This document shows positions 33,701 through 44,704 of a stretch of 64,000 nt of DNA, in pieces. The notes beneath the pieces were generated by a model that saw nothing but the letters and a program-made list of their open reading frames with translations, ran no database searches and was not told the origin of the DNA. Origin of the DNA: Pleurotus djamor. Its lineage: Eukaryota > Basidiomycota > Agaricomycetes > Agaricales > Pleurotaceae. The stretch lies in the NCBI GenBank assembly GCA_029747585.1, contig JAPEVF010000008.1, positions 168,237 through 232,236 on the forward strand, written 5' to 3'. How positions within the stretch are numbered: the first letter of the stretch is position 1; the number at the start of each line of letters is the position of its first letter. Made by a program: the position numbers and the translations under genes.

Positions 33701-34396
33701 TCGCCGAATGAAGAAGCACCACGAAGTCATTTCGATTTTATGTTTGAAGACGCGATAGCACCAAGGAAGGGAAAGGGCAAGAATCGAGAAAGGAGGGGAG
33801 TTGTACAAGACGTCCCTCCACGACAGACTTCAGGGAGGGCAACACAGGCGAGGCATGTAAAGCCAACCACTTCTAGTACGCAACGCCCTCGGTGTCAGAC
33901 TCCTCCGTGGATTCATGACATGGTCCGGTATTCAGCTTCACAGCCGTCAGCACGCAAACCTCGACCATCTCATTGTCCGGGTACCCAGTTCGATGCTGGT
34001 GCTTCTGGTACATCGCGGGGGATTGGCGGTCAGGCAACGGCTGCAAGCGGGAGCAGTATCGGCTCGAAGCGCAGCCAGCCGCCTGCCCCAATCCCTTGCC
34101 CAGCGAAACGACCACGGATCCACGCTCAGCAAGAGCCGATACAGAGAAATGTGACAGGTCCGCAAGCTTTACCTCCCATGGGACGTGTTCCGTCGGTTTT
34201 CCGAGCTGAAGGTGATAAAATGTTTGACGACGATGACCTCGACTTCGGAGGACCTTGTTTGCCTTCGGCGCAGCCTGCCAGACGGCGCCCTCGGCCATTC
34301 CCAATTGCTTCCGGAAGTGCGCCTGCTATGAGGACCCCTTCCTCGTCGCAGGATAGTCGACTTGATGATGACTGCATTGATTTAACTGGGTATTGA
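30745..34396 (+). CDS. YEN1: YEN1/GEN1-like Holliday-junction resolvase with long repetitive tail
   Basis: XPG/Rad2-family nuclease that resolves Holliday junctions. The N-terminus MGVPGLWE and spliced YRIGIDASIWLHHA give the XPG-N domain; MFDGRLRPK follows. The XPG-I block is ALMGIEWR-like LGLMGIEWREA, GEAEAELAQLN and DAILTDDVDAFLFGA, carrying the acidic metal ligands. The 5'-3' exonuclease helix-hairpin region follows LVGGDYHT with GVEKIGKAIAHGLARCGFG. A chromodomain-like segment (MSLKILKTREHITTDHMLEW and VPACMVDLVDPAVVEGYL) follows, as in GEN1. The last about 520 residues are disordered, with a 459-bp tandem duplication, a basic KRPR stretch and VDLT/IDLT motifs. About seven short introns break the first 1.1 kb; the tail is one long exon from about 31730. 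It is divergent from RDH54. Confidence 0.92.
33194..34080 (+). repeat. In-frame tandem duplication within YEN1 tail (unit 459 bp, 153 codons)
   Basis: Two diverged copies, 33194-33652 and 33653-about 34080, encode matching blocks: QRDHSGRYSEP / QRDNNGRYSEP; SPSEEAPRSHMDFIFEEAIA / SPNEEAPRSHFDFMFEDAIA; PRKEKGKNRERR / PRKGKGKNRERR; TPPWVHDIVRYSASQP / TPPWIHDMVRYSASQP; and AMGGQAMAA / GIGGQATAA. The offset is a whole number of codons. Most differences are conservative. Confidence 0.88.
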
Positions 34397-34542
34397 TAGG
34401 AGCTCACGCGTATTTCTTGGTAGATTATATTTCGATGTAATTATTGCCTGTAATTATTGAGTAATATTNATGGTATAGATCTTTTGGTATGGAAGGGTTG
34501 ACAACTGCTCGATGATCGATGAGTGCCGTTTTGTAGAGTTAC

Positions 34543-35856
34543 TTACTCTTTCTGGTCCAGTTCTTCGATGGACCACTTCGGACGCAGGCCGATTGTATAT
34601 TCGTCAGTGTCATTCGCAAGAAATCGATGCATTGATGCCCAAGCAATCATTGCGGCGTTGTCTACGGTGGTGGATATTAGGGGATAACGTAACAAGTTGT
34701 GAGTGTAAGGATGAGCGCACCTGTGCATAGAGAGACCGGAGGGAAAAAGGCTCGCAATGAATGAGATGAACAAAAGTTCTCCAAGCTAATATATATTCAT
34801 TTAGATATGGTGACGCGAGTGATGACGGAAGGACAGAACTGACCGTGAACGAAGGTATTGGTTGCTTGCTACCCCGCCGCTTACGACGACACTTTTTACA
34901 TCAATACCATGGTTTTCACACCATTGCATGCCTAGGAGCAATTTATCCTCCAATTGATCGACAGCAGCCTTTTGGAACGAGTATGCTAAGCCGCGCCTTG
35001 TCGGAATATCCACGTTATCTATAGAGCCATGGGAATGGATATAACGTTCGACGGTCGAGTGTAAAGACGCATACGAAAAAGCAGGCTTTTTCCAAAATGG
35101 CTTAGGGAACGGGGTAGATTGATCTATCTCTTGAGCGGTAGCCTCAGAAGCAAAGTGCTCCAGGCTAGCGGCAGGACCATGGGTTCCCCATTCCATGTGG
35201 AGCATCCGACCGACCTTGTCGAAAGCACGTCCTATGCTCTCGTCTGCGGTGGTGGCCATTATTTTGAAGTCGGTGAGAGAGGTTGCTAGGAGAAGAAGAG
35301 TATGACCACCCGATATTAGGATGGTGAGATAAGGGAATTGGGGAGAGTCCGAGGGGGGTGAGGTGAGAAGGGGTGTCAGGGCATGGGCTTGCTTGGTGAA
35401 CGCTAAACGGTCAACAATCAAAGCGAATGTTGAAGAAAAGAGTGCGCGTACCATATGGTGCACGCCGACAAGAGGTTTGTCAAGTGCGGCTGCAAGGTTC
35501 TTCGCAGCATTCGACGCGACGCTGAGGCAACCGCCGATGCCTGGTCCACGGGTGAACGCGATACCGTCGACGTCGTGTACAGACAGCTGAGCATCACACA
35601 AAGCAGTCCTTATAGTCCGTGGCATGTTGCGTTGGTGGGCCTCTATGGCCACCGAAGGATGGATGCCTCCGAATGCTTCATGTCTAGAGTTGGTGTCAAG
35701 GCTTGCTTTCATGATGAAGATGGAAAAGAAAGAGACTTACAGAGCATGCTGTTTCGTGACGACGTTCGCAAGGATTTTTCTGTTCGAGTCGACGATGGCA
35801 GCGCAAGTGTCGTCTGCAGAGGATTCCAAGGCCAAGATGACAAGTCGGCGCAACAT
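34543..35856 (-). CDS. QRI7: QRI7-like mitochondrial tRNA threonylcarbamoyladenosine synthase
   Basis: Kae1/TsaD/Qri7 proteins transfer the threonylcarbamoyl group to A37 of ANN-decoding tRNAs. ATG 35856 gives MLRRLVILALESSADDTCAAIVD (nucleotide-binding ASKHA start). After an intron at about 35679-35739 come HEAFGGIHPSVAIEAHQRN and GIAFTRGPGIGGCLSV. VGVHHM-QAHAL gives the HxxxH metal motif across an intron near 35400-35452. ILISGGHTLLLLA, ADESIGRAFDKVGRML, KPAFSYASLHSTVERY and SVVVSGGVASNQYLR follow. Last exons encode NAAMIAWASMHRFLAND and the C-terminal LRPKWSIEELDQKE. The simple single-domain form and short basic start fit the mitochondrial Qri7 branch rather than cytosolic Kae1; the presequence is weak, so localisation is inferred. 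Confidence 0.9.
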
Positions 35857-35923
35857 AGAAATGTGTTTGGGCGCTTATGAAACCCGACGTCGACGTCGAC
35901 CACAACGACGAAGACGAAGAAAG
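35857..35923. promoter_or_regulatory. 67-bp divergent promoter between QRI7 and HbrB-like gene
   Basis: Only 67 bp lie between the start codons. The sequence is GC-rich with CGTCGACG repeats (about 35885-35915) and no TATA. Transcription starts are likely to overlap the opposite coding or leader region. Bidirectional control is inferred from spacing. Confidence 0.45.
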
Positions 35924-37434
35924 ATGATATCTGGATGGGCGTCGTCATACACGCATCCTCTTCCCCGTCGCTCTCATGAACAGTCCGCTCCTGCCGCCGA
36001 CGAATCGTCGTCTGAACCTCGACGGCGCTCATCGTCTGATGCGACGCCCAGACAGACGCCTGCACCATCACCTCGTCTGGTGCAAGTCCACGACACGAAC
36101 AACAACATCCTGTCTAGCCCACTCAACACAGATGCTACGCCCTCGTCGTCTGCGATAACGTCGAGACGCCTCGGTTATCTGGCCGAGAAGATCTCGTCGT
36201 CGCTCTCTGTTGCTGGCGGCCAGACACCGCATAACAAGTCGTCATCAGCATCCTCATCAAGCCACCATCATCAACTTCTTCACTCACGGCCTTCAGATCA
36301 GTCCCTTCCTTCCCGCGAGCAAGCAGCTTCGCCGACGCCCATGATGAGCTCGACGACGTCCAAGGCACATACTTCCCCCTCAAAGCCTATGTACGGTCGT
36401 ACGTATGACACGAAGCTCGTGCAGAAGGAGATGCACCGTCTCGGAAGTCTCGCACCCAATCTTCCTCCTGCTCTCTCGCCTGCTCCGGTGCTCCCAAACC
36501 CCCCATCTGCGCCCCTCTCGAGCTCTTCTTCAGATCCATGGACTACCTTGCACATCTATGTTCTCCCCCTCTTCAACGGCGAACCATTGCGTATACCCAT
36601 GTAAATAACACATCCTTTTCTCACCTCTCAGAGTTCTGATCACATCCTCTTAGAGAAGATCTCAATGTACTCGTCCGGCAGCACATTGAGAAAGTCATCC
36701 CATCTTCCCCGTCGAAAGCCCTTGCAACCCTTGAAAATCATACCCTCGAGCTCATTTCATCTGGCATGGTTACGTTGAACGCCAAACTATCCGGCGTCGA
36801 TGATGAGAAGCTCCTCAGTCGCCTCGTTGAAGTTTGGAATTTCTTTTGGGATCAAGTCCTTCCCTATATTGAAGGGGTAATGGACATCTACTCTTTGCTC
36901 GTCCGTCTTCAAATCCCTAACAATAAACCCCCAGGTTCTCCTCCCACTGCAAACAGATTCACTCCTTTCATCCTTATACCGGGCCCCCAAAGGTCACCGT
37001 GCCAACTCACCCGGCAGACAACCGTCGAAAAGTTCAATATCGACTACGGCATCACTGTCGATGCACTCCTCAAACGTGATAGATGTGCGATCCGTCGCGT
37101 TACGATCGTTTCGGGACAGAGTGGTGTTGCCCATATCATCTCGTCTGTATATCCGCCTCTCTAGCAAACAAGACCTCCAAGAAACCTCCGCTCATCATCA
37201 ACCCCGACTTCAACAAATGTAAGGTCTTTCCTCACTTCGTCATCTACGCTAGGTTGCTGACAAACGACAGGCTCTTGGTCCTTGCATCCCAAGGGCGAAG
37301 ACGGCCTCCTGCCTTCACGCTTTCCGCCCCTCCGCCCCAGCCCACAGCTGGTGAAGGTGCTATCATGGATCTCCTCCGCGTCATTCGTTCTCCGGGGTCG
37401 TTTGCGGACCGAATGCGTTCGCCAAACCCTCGAG
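35924..37434 (+). CDS. HbrB/BIT61-like TORC2 subunit (3' end unresolved)
   Basis: HbrB-domain proteins (yeast Bit61/Bit2, human PRR5) are peripheral TORC2 subunits and are needed for normal hyphal polarity in moulds. ATG 35924 starts MISGWASSYTHPLPRRSHEQ; about 170 residues rich in Ser, Pro and His follow. The HbrB domain reads WTTLHIYVLPLFNGEPLRIP, then after an intron at 36600-36654 EDLNVLVRQHIEKVI, LLSRLVEVWNFFWDQVLPYI and, after an intron at 36876-36933, VLLPLQTDSLLSSLYRAPKG and VALRSFRDRVVLPIS. An exon ending at about 37217, an intron near 37218-37270 and LLVLASQGRRRPPAFTL follow. The frame then enters an N-rich patch at 37436 and no convincing terminus is visible. Part of the 3' end is probably missing from the assembly. 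Confidence 0.85.
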
Positions 37435-37483
37435 CNATNGCATNGNNNTNGCNNACATNNAACCNCNTNCCTAAATGAGGACA
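37435..37483. other. N-rich junction, probable collapsed or misjoined sequence
   Basis: About 17 of 43 bases at 37436-37478 are N. Upstream sequence is the HbrB coding region; immediately downstream is an internal exon of UTP22 (IDALLPNVRPKSSRKPPLD). Neither the HbrB stop nor the UTP22 start and N-terminal exons can be placed in the available space. Confidence 0.75.
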
Positions 37484-40400
37484 GTAGATTGATGCACTTC
37501 TACCCAATGTACGGCCCAAGTCCTCTCGCAAACCCCCCTTGGACAGGTTCCTCCATGCTTTGCACACTTGTGTCATGTCGCTTCCACCCATTGCTCCCGA
37601 GCATCCTCTAACTGCCGCTCGGAAATTGACGAAGAGGGGAGTTGCAGTGCCCTATAGTGTACCTCAACCAACTGAGGAGACGAATTGGAAGGTCGCTTTT
37701 GAGAAACCCAGCGAAATCAACGTAGTCGGAAGTTGGGCGAATAACATCGGTGTCAAGGGCAAGGATGGCGTGTCATTTGGAGTGGACATAGCTTTAGAGA
37801 TGCCTCATGTGAGTGTATGCTTTGGAGTCTCATAGAACGTCCCTTTACGCGAACACTCGAACAGAGCCTATTTCAAGAGAAGGATTATCTGAACGGTCGA
37901 TTCTTCCACAAACGGGCATTTTACCTAGCTGCACTTGCGGCGGGTCTGACCGCAAAGAAAAGCGGGCTGGACGTTTCCGTGTCCTACGAAAGTTCAGGAA
38001 ACGATCCACGCCTTACGAAACTGGTCTTAGTGCCGAATAAAGGTGATTCCTTCCCTCTCAACAGCCTAATATCGAGACCGAAGTATCTTTCTAGATGACT
38101 CCCCCAACGATTTCTCGAAACTGAACGCCCGAGTCTACATCATCCCAACTCTTTCACTTCAGTCACCGATCCCGTTGCACCGGCTATCACCCACACATTC
38201 GAACCTAAGATATAACTCATCTAGCGGAGACGATGGGCCGTCTAACCCGTCGCCGACACCTCTTTACAACACAGCGTTGCTGAGTTGTATGACCCCGAGA
38301 CCATATCTCTTGCTCACCCATGCACTCACTCAAATTCCGGCTTTCAATGACGCCGTCGCTTTACTCAGAATATGGGCTAATCAAAGAGGATACGGCCCTG
38401 GGACGAAGCCTAGCGTCAGAGGGTTCCAGAACAAGGGGTGTTGGTGGTCGTTCGTTTTGAGCGTGGTCATGAACGGTGAAGAAACCATACAAGGCGGTAA
38501 ATTCACGAATCAGAAACCTCTTGGGAAGGGATTGAGCTCTTACCAGCTTTTCAAAGCTGGCCTAGACTTTCTCGGTACGGTTCCGCTTTGTGTATAACCG
38601 ATGCGGGAGTTGCTCAACGTCTCCGCAGCTAAACACGATTTCGAGGCGTCGCCAGTTTTCCTTAAAACTAAGGATGGCCATAAGTTTGAGCCAGACGAAT
38701 ATGTTGGCAATCATTCTGCTGTCTTTGTCGATGGCGCCTCTCTAGTAAACTTGGTGGCTGACATCCCTGTAGGTTCACTGCGACTGGTAAGAACTTTTCT
38801 CCCGTCTTTCATCTCACCTGGCTCACTTGATAACTTAGCTCCGTTACGATGCCCAACGGACCCTTGAAATACTGGATCATTCCCCCTTGGAGAGTGATCC
38901 GTTCACTGAGGTTTTCCTTAAAGATCAGCGTGATGCTATGGCACGTTGTGACGTTGTCCTACGGTAAGCTGTTACCTTTAATTCATACATGACTGCTAAA
39001 ACGAGCTCAGGGTGGATATATCGTCAGCGAAATACCGGAAAGAATCTGTGGCAATGAACCTAGACCATGGATCCTCTACAAGTGCACTCCTAGCCTCTAT
39101 GGACGCTGTCATCCGCGAAGCTCTAGGGAATCGCTGCAAGGCCTCTGCGATCCTTCATCCGTCATCTTCTCCGCGCCCACTTACACAGGCCGTTCCCGCC
39201 ACATCTGAACTGACTCACATCCTCATTGCACTGGTACTCGACTCTCAACATGCTTTCCGCCTCGTTGATCACGGCCCAGCAGCAGATGAATCTGATACAT
39301 CGGTTGTTGAACGTTTCCGTGAGTTCTGGGGCGACAAAGCTGAGCTCCGCCGATTCAAAGACGGACGCATTGTGGAAAGTGTGGTTTGGGACGTCCAGAC
39401 TCCGGAAGAGCGGTCGCAAGTTCCCGCGATGATAGTCGAGCACATCCTCCGACTTCATTTTGGCGTCCGCGTGGATCAAGTACAGACCTGGCAGAAACCT
39501 TTTGATGCTTTGCTAAAACTGCCTCCATCGATTTCCTCTGTTTATCAACAAGCGGGCGTTGCTGCTGGTTTCAAGGGTGCTCTCGCTGCTTTCGACCAGG
39601 TCGTCAAGAATATCAAAGCTCTTGATGACAAACTCCCTCTCTCGATCCTCAATATCAGCCCGAGTTCGTCTTTCCTCCGTTACACAAGCGTCTTCGCACC
39701 TGTCCCACTCCCCGCCTCAATATCCCCTCTCCTTCCGCCTTCAGCACGATATTTACCTCACCTTGAATTTATCATCGAATTCGAAAAATCGACGAGATGG
39801 CCAGACGATCTTTCTGCTATCCAAAAGATCAAGCTCGCCTTCTTCGAGCGTATCGCTACTGCGCTTATGGCCTCAGTCAATGGGCTTTCCGCCAATGTTG
39901 TCGTTGGCGACGGTCCAACTGACTCAGATATCCAGGACAAGGCAAGACTGGAGTTGATCACTAAGGACGGCTGGGCTTTTTCTGCTCGAATATGGCACGA
40001 ACGAGAAGCAGAGTTGCTTGATCGAGTTTTGGACAAGAAACCCTTGCTTCCACACATCGTCGCTGCCATGCCCAATTACAAGCCGCCCACGGGCAAGGAC
40101 ATCCGCGAAGCACAGGAGGCTAAGGAGCTGTATCTCCGCAGGTTTATCCATGGTCCCAGGCATCATCGTGCCATCGCTGCCCTTTGCCACCAGTTCTCGG
40201 CGTTCGCCGGGACAGTTCGTCTCGTTAAGCGCTGGTTCAGCGCCCATTGGCTTCTTGGTGGACATGTTTCTGAGGAGGCCGTCGAACTTTTGTGTGCCAG
40301 TGTCTTCGTCGGTGATGGAAAGAACGTTGGCATAGAGCTCGAAGGAGATGAGTCCAATAGCTCTGATAGACCTACCATCCCCGCGACTAAAGAGAGAGGC

Positions 40401-41362
40401 TTCGCTATGGTCATCGACAAGTTGAGAAGCTGGGAGTGGATGAATGGGATGTTTGTTTCTCTATATGGGCGGCGGGTCTCGGGTGGAGTGGGAGGAGTTG
40501 ACGGAGATGGAGACGCAGTCATGGATGGTGTCCCCGATACCACCAGCCCCAGCCGCGGAAGCAAGATTCCTCCATCTCATAAGGGTGTTTGGCGGTTGAG
40601 AACTGTGGAGGATCCTTTGGGGAATGTCTGGACTTCTCATGGGCCGGATGCGGTCGTGGCACGTCGAATTCATGCGCTTTCAGAAGCAACCTGGGGTGTT
40701 CTCCAGTCTGTCGATGATGGCAATCTCGATACTAAGGTACCACGTCTCGATTCCATCACCCATGACTGTGTTTCTCATCTTATATCCTAGAGCTTGTTCA
40801 TACACCCCATTAACGACTACGACTTCCTTATCAAGCTCAACCCCAAGATATTGCCCCGATATGCTCAGAACGTATCACCTGATCCAGCCATCGTTAACCC
40901 CCGGTCACAGTCAAAGTATGCAAATCTCGCTGAAGACGCTCTGTCGACCAAGGCTCTTCCAGGCTTCGACCCTGCACAGCTATTCTTCAATGATTTGAAA
41001 CGAATCTACGCGGATACCTTCATGCTCTTCCACGACCCCTTCGGAGGCACTGATTATGGTGGTGTATGGGTACCCACATTGCGTGACTCGCCCCGCCCGT
41101 TCCGTGTTCTTGGAGGCTTCTCAAGCGCGCCGACAAAACTTGCTTCCATTACAAATGTGACGGTAAGAGTTTATCCGCCATACGTACCGTTCCCACCACT
41201 CATTTGTTATTTGACATCATCATCTAGGAGGCTTCGCCTACTAAGGCCAAAAAGAGTAAAGACAAGGACCTTGTCGCTCTCAACGATCAAGCTATCCTCT
41301 CTGAAATAGAGAGAATAGGACAAGGACTGGTCAAAGAAATTGTCGTGCAAGTCCAGTCGTGA
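37484..41362 (+). CDS. UTP22: UTP22/NOL6 (Nrap) SSU-processome protein, 5' part missing
   Basis: Utp22 is part of the UTP-C module of the small-subunit processome and binds Rrp7 during 18S rRNA maturation. The readable protein starts inside the family N-terminal region with IDALLPNVRPKSSRKPPLDR, preceded by a gtag acceptor. Then come EKDYLNGRFFHKRAFYLAAL, LHRLSPTHSNLRYNSS, TPRPYLLLTHALTQIPAFND, ALLRIWANQRGYGPGTKPSV, LLASMDAVIREALGNRC, a nucleotidyltransferase-like fold without obvious catalytic acids, HGPRHHRAIAALCHQFSAFA, LVKRWFSAHWLLGGHVSEEA and PINDYDFLIKLNPKILPRYA. It ends LVKEIVVQVQS at 41362. Introns fall at about 37809-37864, 38042-38094, 38573-38600, 38786-38838, 38965-39010, 40736-40790 and 41163-41228. 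Upstream loss is due to the N-rich junction. Confidence 0.9.
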
Positions 41363-41869
41363 ACAAAAGTATCCTTATGTATGAAATATAATTATCTAAA
41401 TGTAATCTTTGCAGATATCGAGTGCTGATTTACCTGTCTCTACACCCGTTCCACGACATAGAGATTTATCCTTTGCCCATGGTACTGAAGTGCTACTCCA
41501 ATCCTAGAGTCACAACAAAACACGGAATCAAACACCTCTATTCCACCTGTCCTCCACGCCGTAACGCAGCTAATTATAGGTCCAATAGATCTAATCCCCT
41601 CTACACCCACCGATAGTGTGTGAGGGAGATTCAACAGCCGAGGTACATCTATCGTCTTCGGCGCAGTTCTTGCCAGGCCATACGCTCCTTATCTCGTCGA
41701 ATTTCCACTCAAGCACCACAAATAGACCCATCCAGTAACAAATTACCAGGCCGTATCACACACGAAAAGAACTTCTCACCAGTCTTGTGCCCATGTTGTG
41801 GGGGATAAAGAACCTCAGATGCGATGTCTCTTTCCTGTGACCACAGGCTGACGCTCATTCGTACAAGAA
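41363..41869. other. Intergenic region, no gene seen
   Basis: Between the UTP22 stop and the transporter start. The first part is AT-rich with ATATAATTAT-type sequence, suitable for a 3' end; the rest is presumed promoter of the transporter. The short open frames here lack coding character. Confidence 0.5.
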
Positions 41870-44318
41870 ATGGCGACTGAAGCTAATCTGCACAAGAGAA
41901 CATCTCCTTCTCTGGATGACCCAGAAAAGTTCGATGAGAAGGTCGAGGTCGCTTCTGTGGATGTATCCTTAGCCGATGAGGCCCTCCGATTGGTTGGGGT
42001 CGAGCGCAAAGAACATTTCAGTGACGAGTATAATCGCAAACTCCGTAGAAAATTGGTATGGTTTTCTCCTAGAATGCGAGCTTTCTATTCTGGCTGACTA
42101 CTTCCAAGGATCTGGTCATTCCTCCTCTTTGCGCGGCTGTTTACTTCACGCAGTTCCTGTAAGTCAATTCGTTTGCCTTGATCAAATCCTTCGATTGCTT
42201 AAGCGTGGTACTTATTCTTCAGTGACAAGACTTCTCTCAACTATGCTAGGTAAGCTTCCTACGCTCCTATTGTCCCAATGGCTATATCCCCCGCCAGTAT
42301 CATGGGCTTGCCGATCACTGGACAGGTGAGATTTGTTCAACCAACCGTACATCAGCCTGCTAAGCACATGCATTAAAGAACTACAACCTTGTGTCGATGG
42401 CTTTCTACTTAGGTATGGCGCGACTATGCAGAACTGAATCGTGCGTTTTGAGTGTCTTCATCTAGGCTTCTTGGCGTTCGAGTTCCCAACCGTTTACATC
42501 TCTCAAAAGCTCCGCTTAGCGAAGTACCTCGGTGAGAGCGCACGAACTCAGCGGCTGCGATGTAACTGAAGAGACACAAGGAGCGAATATAATAATCTGG
42601 GGAGCCGTCCTGATGCTTCACGCTGTAGGCACATCGTTCGGCGCGTTTTTCGCTCTGCGTTTCATCCTTGGTAAGCATCCGCTGTCGCTCAAGACGACCA
42701 ACCTGTATAGTAATTTTCCAAAGGAATGTGCGAGAGCTGTGTCGCGCCAATTCTTATTCTGATCATATCTATGTTCTATAAGAGAGACGAACAGGTGGGC
42801 CATTCCTTTAATCGTCTGTTTACCGTCGCCTCACCGCTCTAAATTGGTCTAGGGAACACGCATTGCTTGGTTTTACGTGATGGTGAGACCTGAAGGTAGA
42901 GTATATTGACGCCTCGGTAGCTAAATCACACTCTTCACTGTGTCAGAACGGCCTTACCCAAATCTTTGGAGGTTTCGTGGCTTATGTGCGGCCCAACTTC
43001 TAATTTGCTTAGGAGACTCCTGATTATCCCTTCAGGGCATTTCGTTCTACGACGGCCGATTATTGGCACCGTACAAGATCATCTACATCCTCCTTGGGGG
43101 CCTGGCCATAGTTGTTGGGATATGCGTTGTCATATGGCTGCCCGACTCCCCTGTTCATGCTAAAATGCTAACTCAGGAGGAAAAGATCGCCGCTTTGGAG
43201 AGAGTTCGCGATGATCAGGTTGGAACGGAAAATAAGAAACTCAAGAAAGAGCAAGTTATCGAAGCACTCTTGGATATAAGAACATGGTTGGTCATCTTGA
43301 CTACCTTGCTGAGTACGGTCCTCGCTGCCCCATTTAAGTCGTATCACTCAACCTCTTTTGATTTTCCCAGCTAGCATTCCAAATGGTGGAATAAGCAATT
43401 GTGAGTCTCATCTGAATGGGATGAATGGGGTAGATGGGTGACAGACTCATTCAAGTCAGCAATTTGATCATCAAAAGCTTTGGATATACGTGCGTCCCAT
43501 TTCTGCTAGCCCACACGAGCTTCTAACGAGCTGCCGACACTGATTTTATTTGTGTATCAGATCAAAGCAAGCTCTTATTTTGTCGACGCCCGGAGGTCTT
43601 GTGCATACCGGCATGACTTTGTTCTGCGGTATTTGGTCGGACAGGAAAAACGAGCGAATGATCCCAATTGTGTTCGCCGTCGTTCCAACCATCATTGGTG
43701 CAGGTCAGATCATTTATCTCGTTCGCCTGTGAACCATAGTGACATTAAATCTATGTAACTAGGACTACTAATTGGCTTTAATGGCACCTCGCAGAAGGGT
43801 GTCCTACTCTTCGGTTGGTGTTGAAACCTACCTTGTAGTCGCAGTGGAGCTCACTGATGGGTAGGTATATACCTCTGTTCGTCATTTGGGAGTGCTCTTT
43901 CGACGGTCTATGCGTACAACGCTTCCAACACGAGTGGACACACAAAGAAGAGTACCATCAATGCTCTGACGCTGACCGCCTTTTCCCTGGGTAATATTAT
44001 TGGGACCGAAATATTCCAGCCCAAAGATGCGCCGGCCTACATCCCGGGGAAGATCGCCATCATGTCCCTTCTTGGAGGCCAACTCATCATTTCATTTGTG
44101 CTACGCTACATTAACCTATACCTGAACAAGCAAAAACGAGCGAAAGTCACCCTCTTGAAGGAGCAAAATGGCTGGACGGACGCAGACATTCGAAGGGAAC
44201 GGGAAAGACATGCATTCATGGACTTGACGGACAAGCAGTAAGCGCTGTGCCACACTCACGGTTTCAATGGCTGATTGAACTTGAACCAAGGAACCCATAT
44301 TTCGTCTACACGGCTTAA
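41870..44318 (+). CDS. MFS transporter, allantoate permease (DAL5/anion:cation symporter) type
   Basis: Predicted 12-helix plasma-membrane transporter for an organic anion such as a vitamin, allantoate or similar small acid. ATG 41870 gives an acidic cytosolic start (MATEANLHKRTSPSLDDPEK), then YNRKLRRKL-DLVIPPLCAAVYFTQFLDKTSLNYA, a hallmark of the DAL5 family. Next are VMGLPITGQNYNLVSMAFYL, GFLAFEFPTVYISQKLRLAK, WGAVLMLHAVGTSFGAFFAL, RFILGMCESCVAPIL and MFYKRDEQGTRIAWFYVMNG. Later helices include IIYILLGGLAIVVGICVVIW, followed by LPDSPVHAKMLTQEEK, and IPIVFAVVPTIIGAG. The C-terminus DLTDKQNPYFVYTA is also typical, reached through an intron at about 44239-44290. About twelve short introns are implied; the splices at 43370-43480 and 43780-43890 are the least sure. 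Confidence 0.83.
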
Positions 44319-44704
44319 GTATAGGTTATACCTGCTTACGGAATACTACTTTAAGTTTCTGAGCTTGGACCACTGATCCTCCGGAGGATCGACTGTCTGT
44401 CTGAAGGATCTTGCAAATGGCGTCACCGCATCATGCAAAGTTGCGTTAGTAATTTCTAAAAGCTTCAAATGATATGTGACTGCTGCAGACGGTAAGAAGC
44501 GTGTGCTCAAATGTGTCCACTGTATCTGCAGAATTGCCTTGAAATGAATGTTGCTGGCATCTTGACATCGTTGCATCATGATTTACATTGCGAGGGGCTC
44601 TCCTGTCATATTGAAGTCAGATGATCGAGAATCTCAGGGTCAAGGCCCTCTCGATCCCGAAACTTTTTTTGACCACCTACCTTCGCGAATCGCCATCGTC
44701 ACAC
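44319..44704. other. Intergenic region, no gene seen
   Basis: Holds the transporter 3' end and the promoter/leader of the PPR gene. The ORF containing the PPR start extends upstream to about 44621 without an ATG. Nothing else was recognised. Confidence 0.45.

Noticed and set aside
35624..36604. A 326-codon + frame starting inside QRI7
   Set aside because: Its first 100 codons are antisense to QRI7 exon 1. The HbrB gene is better started at ATG 35924, where the coding character begins.
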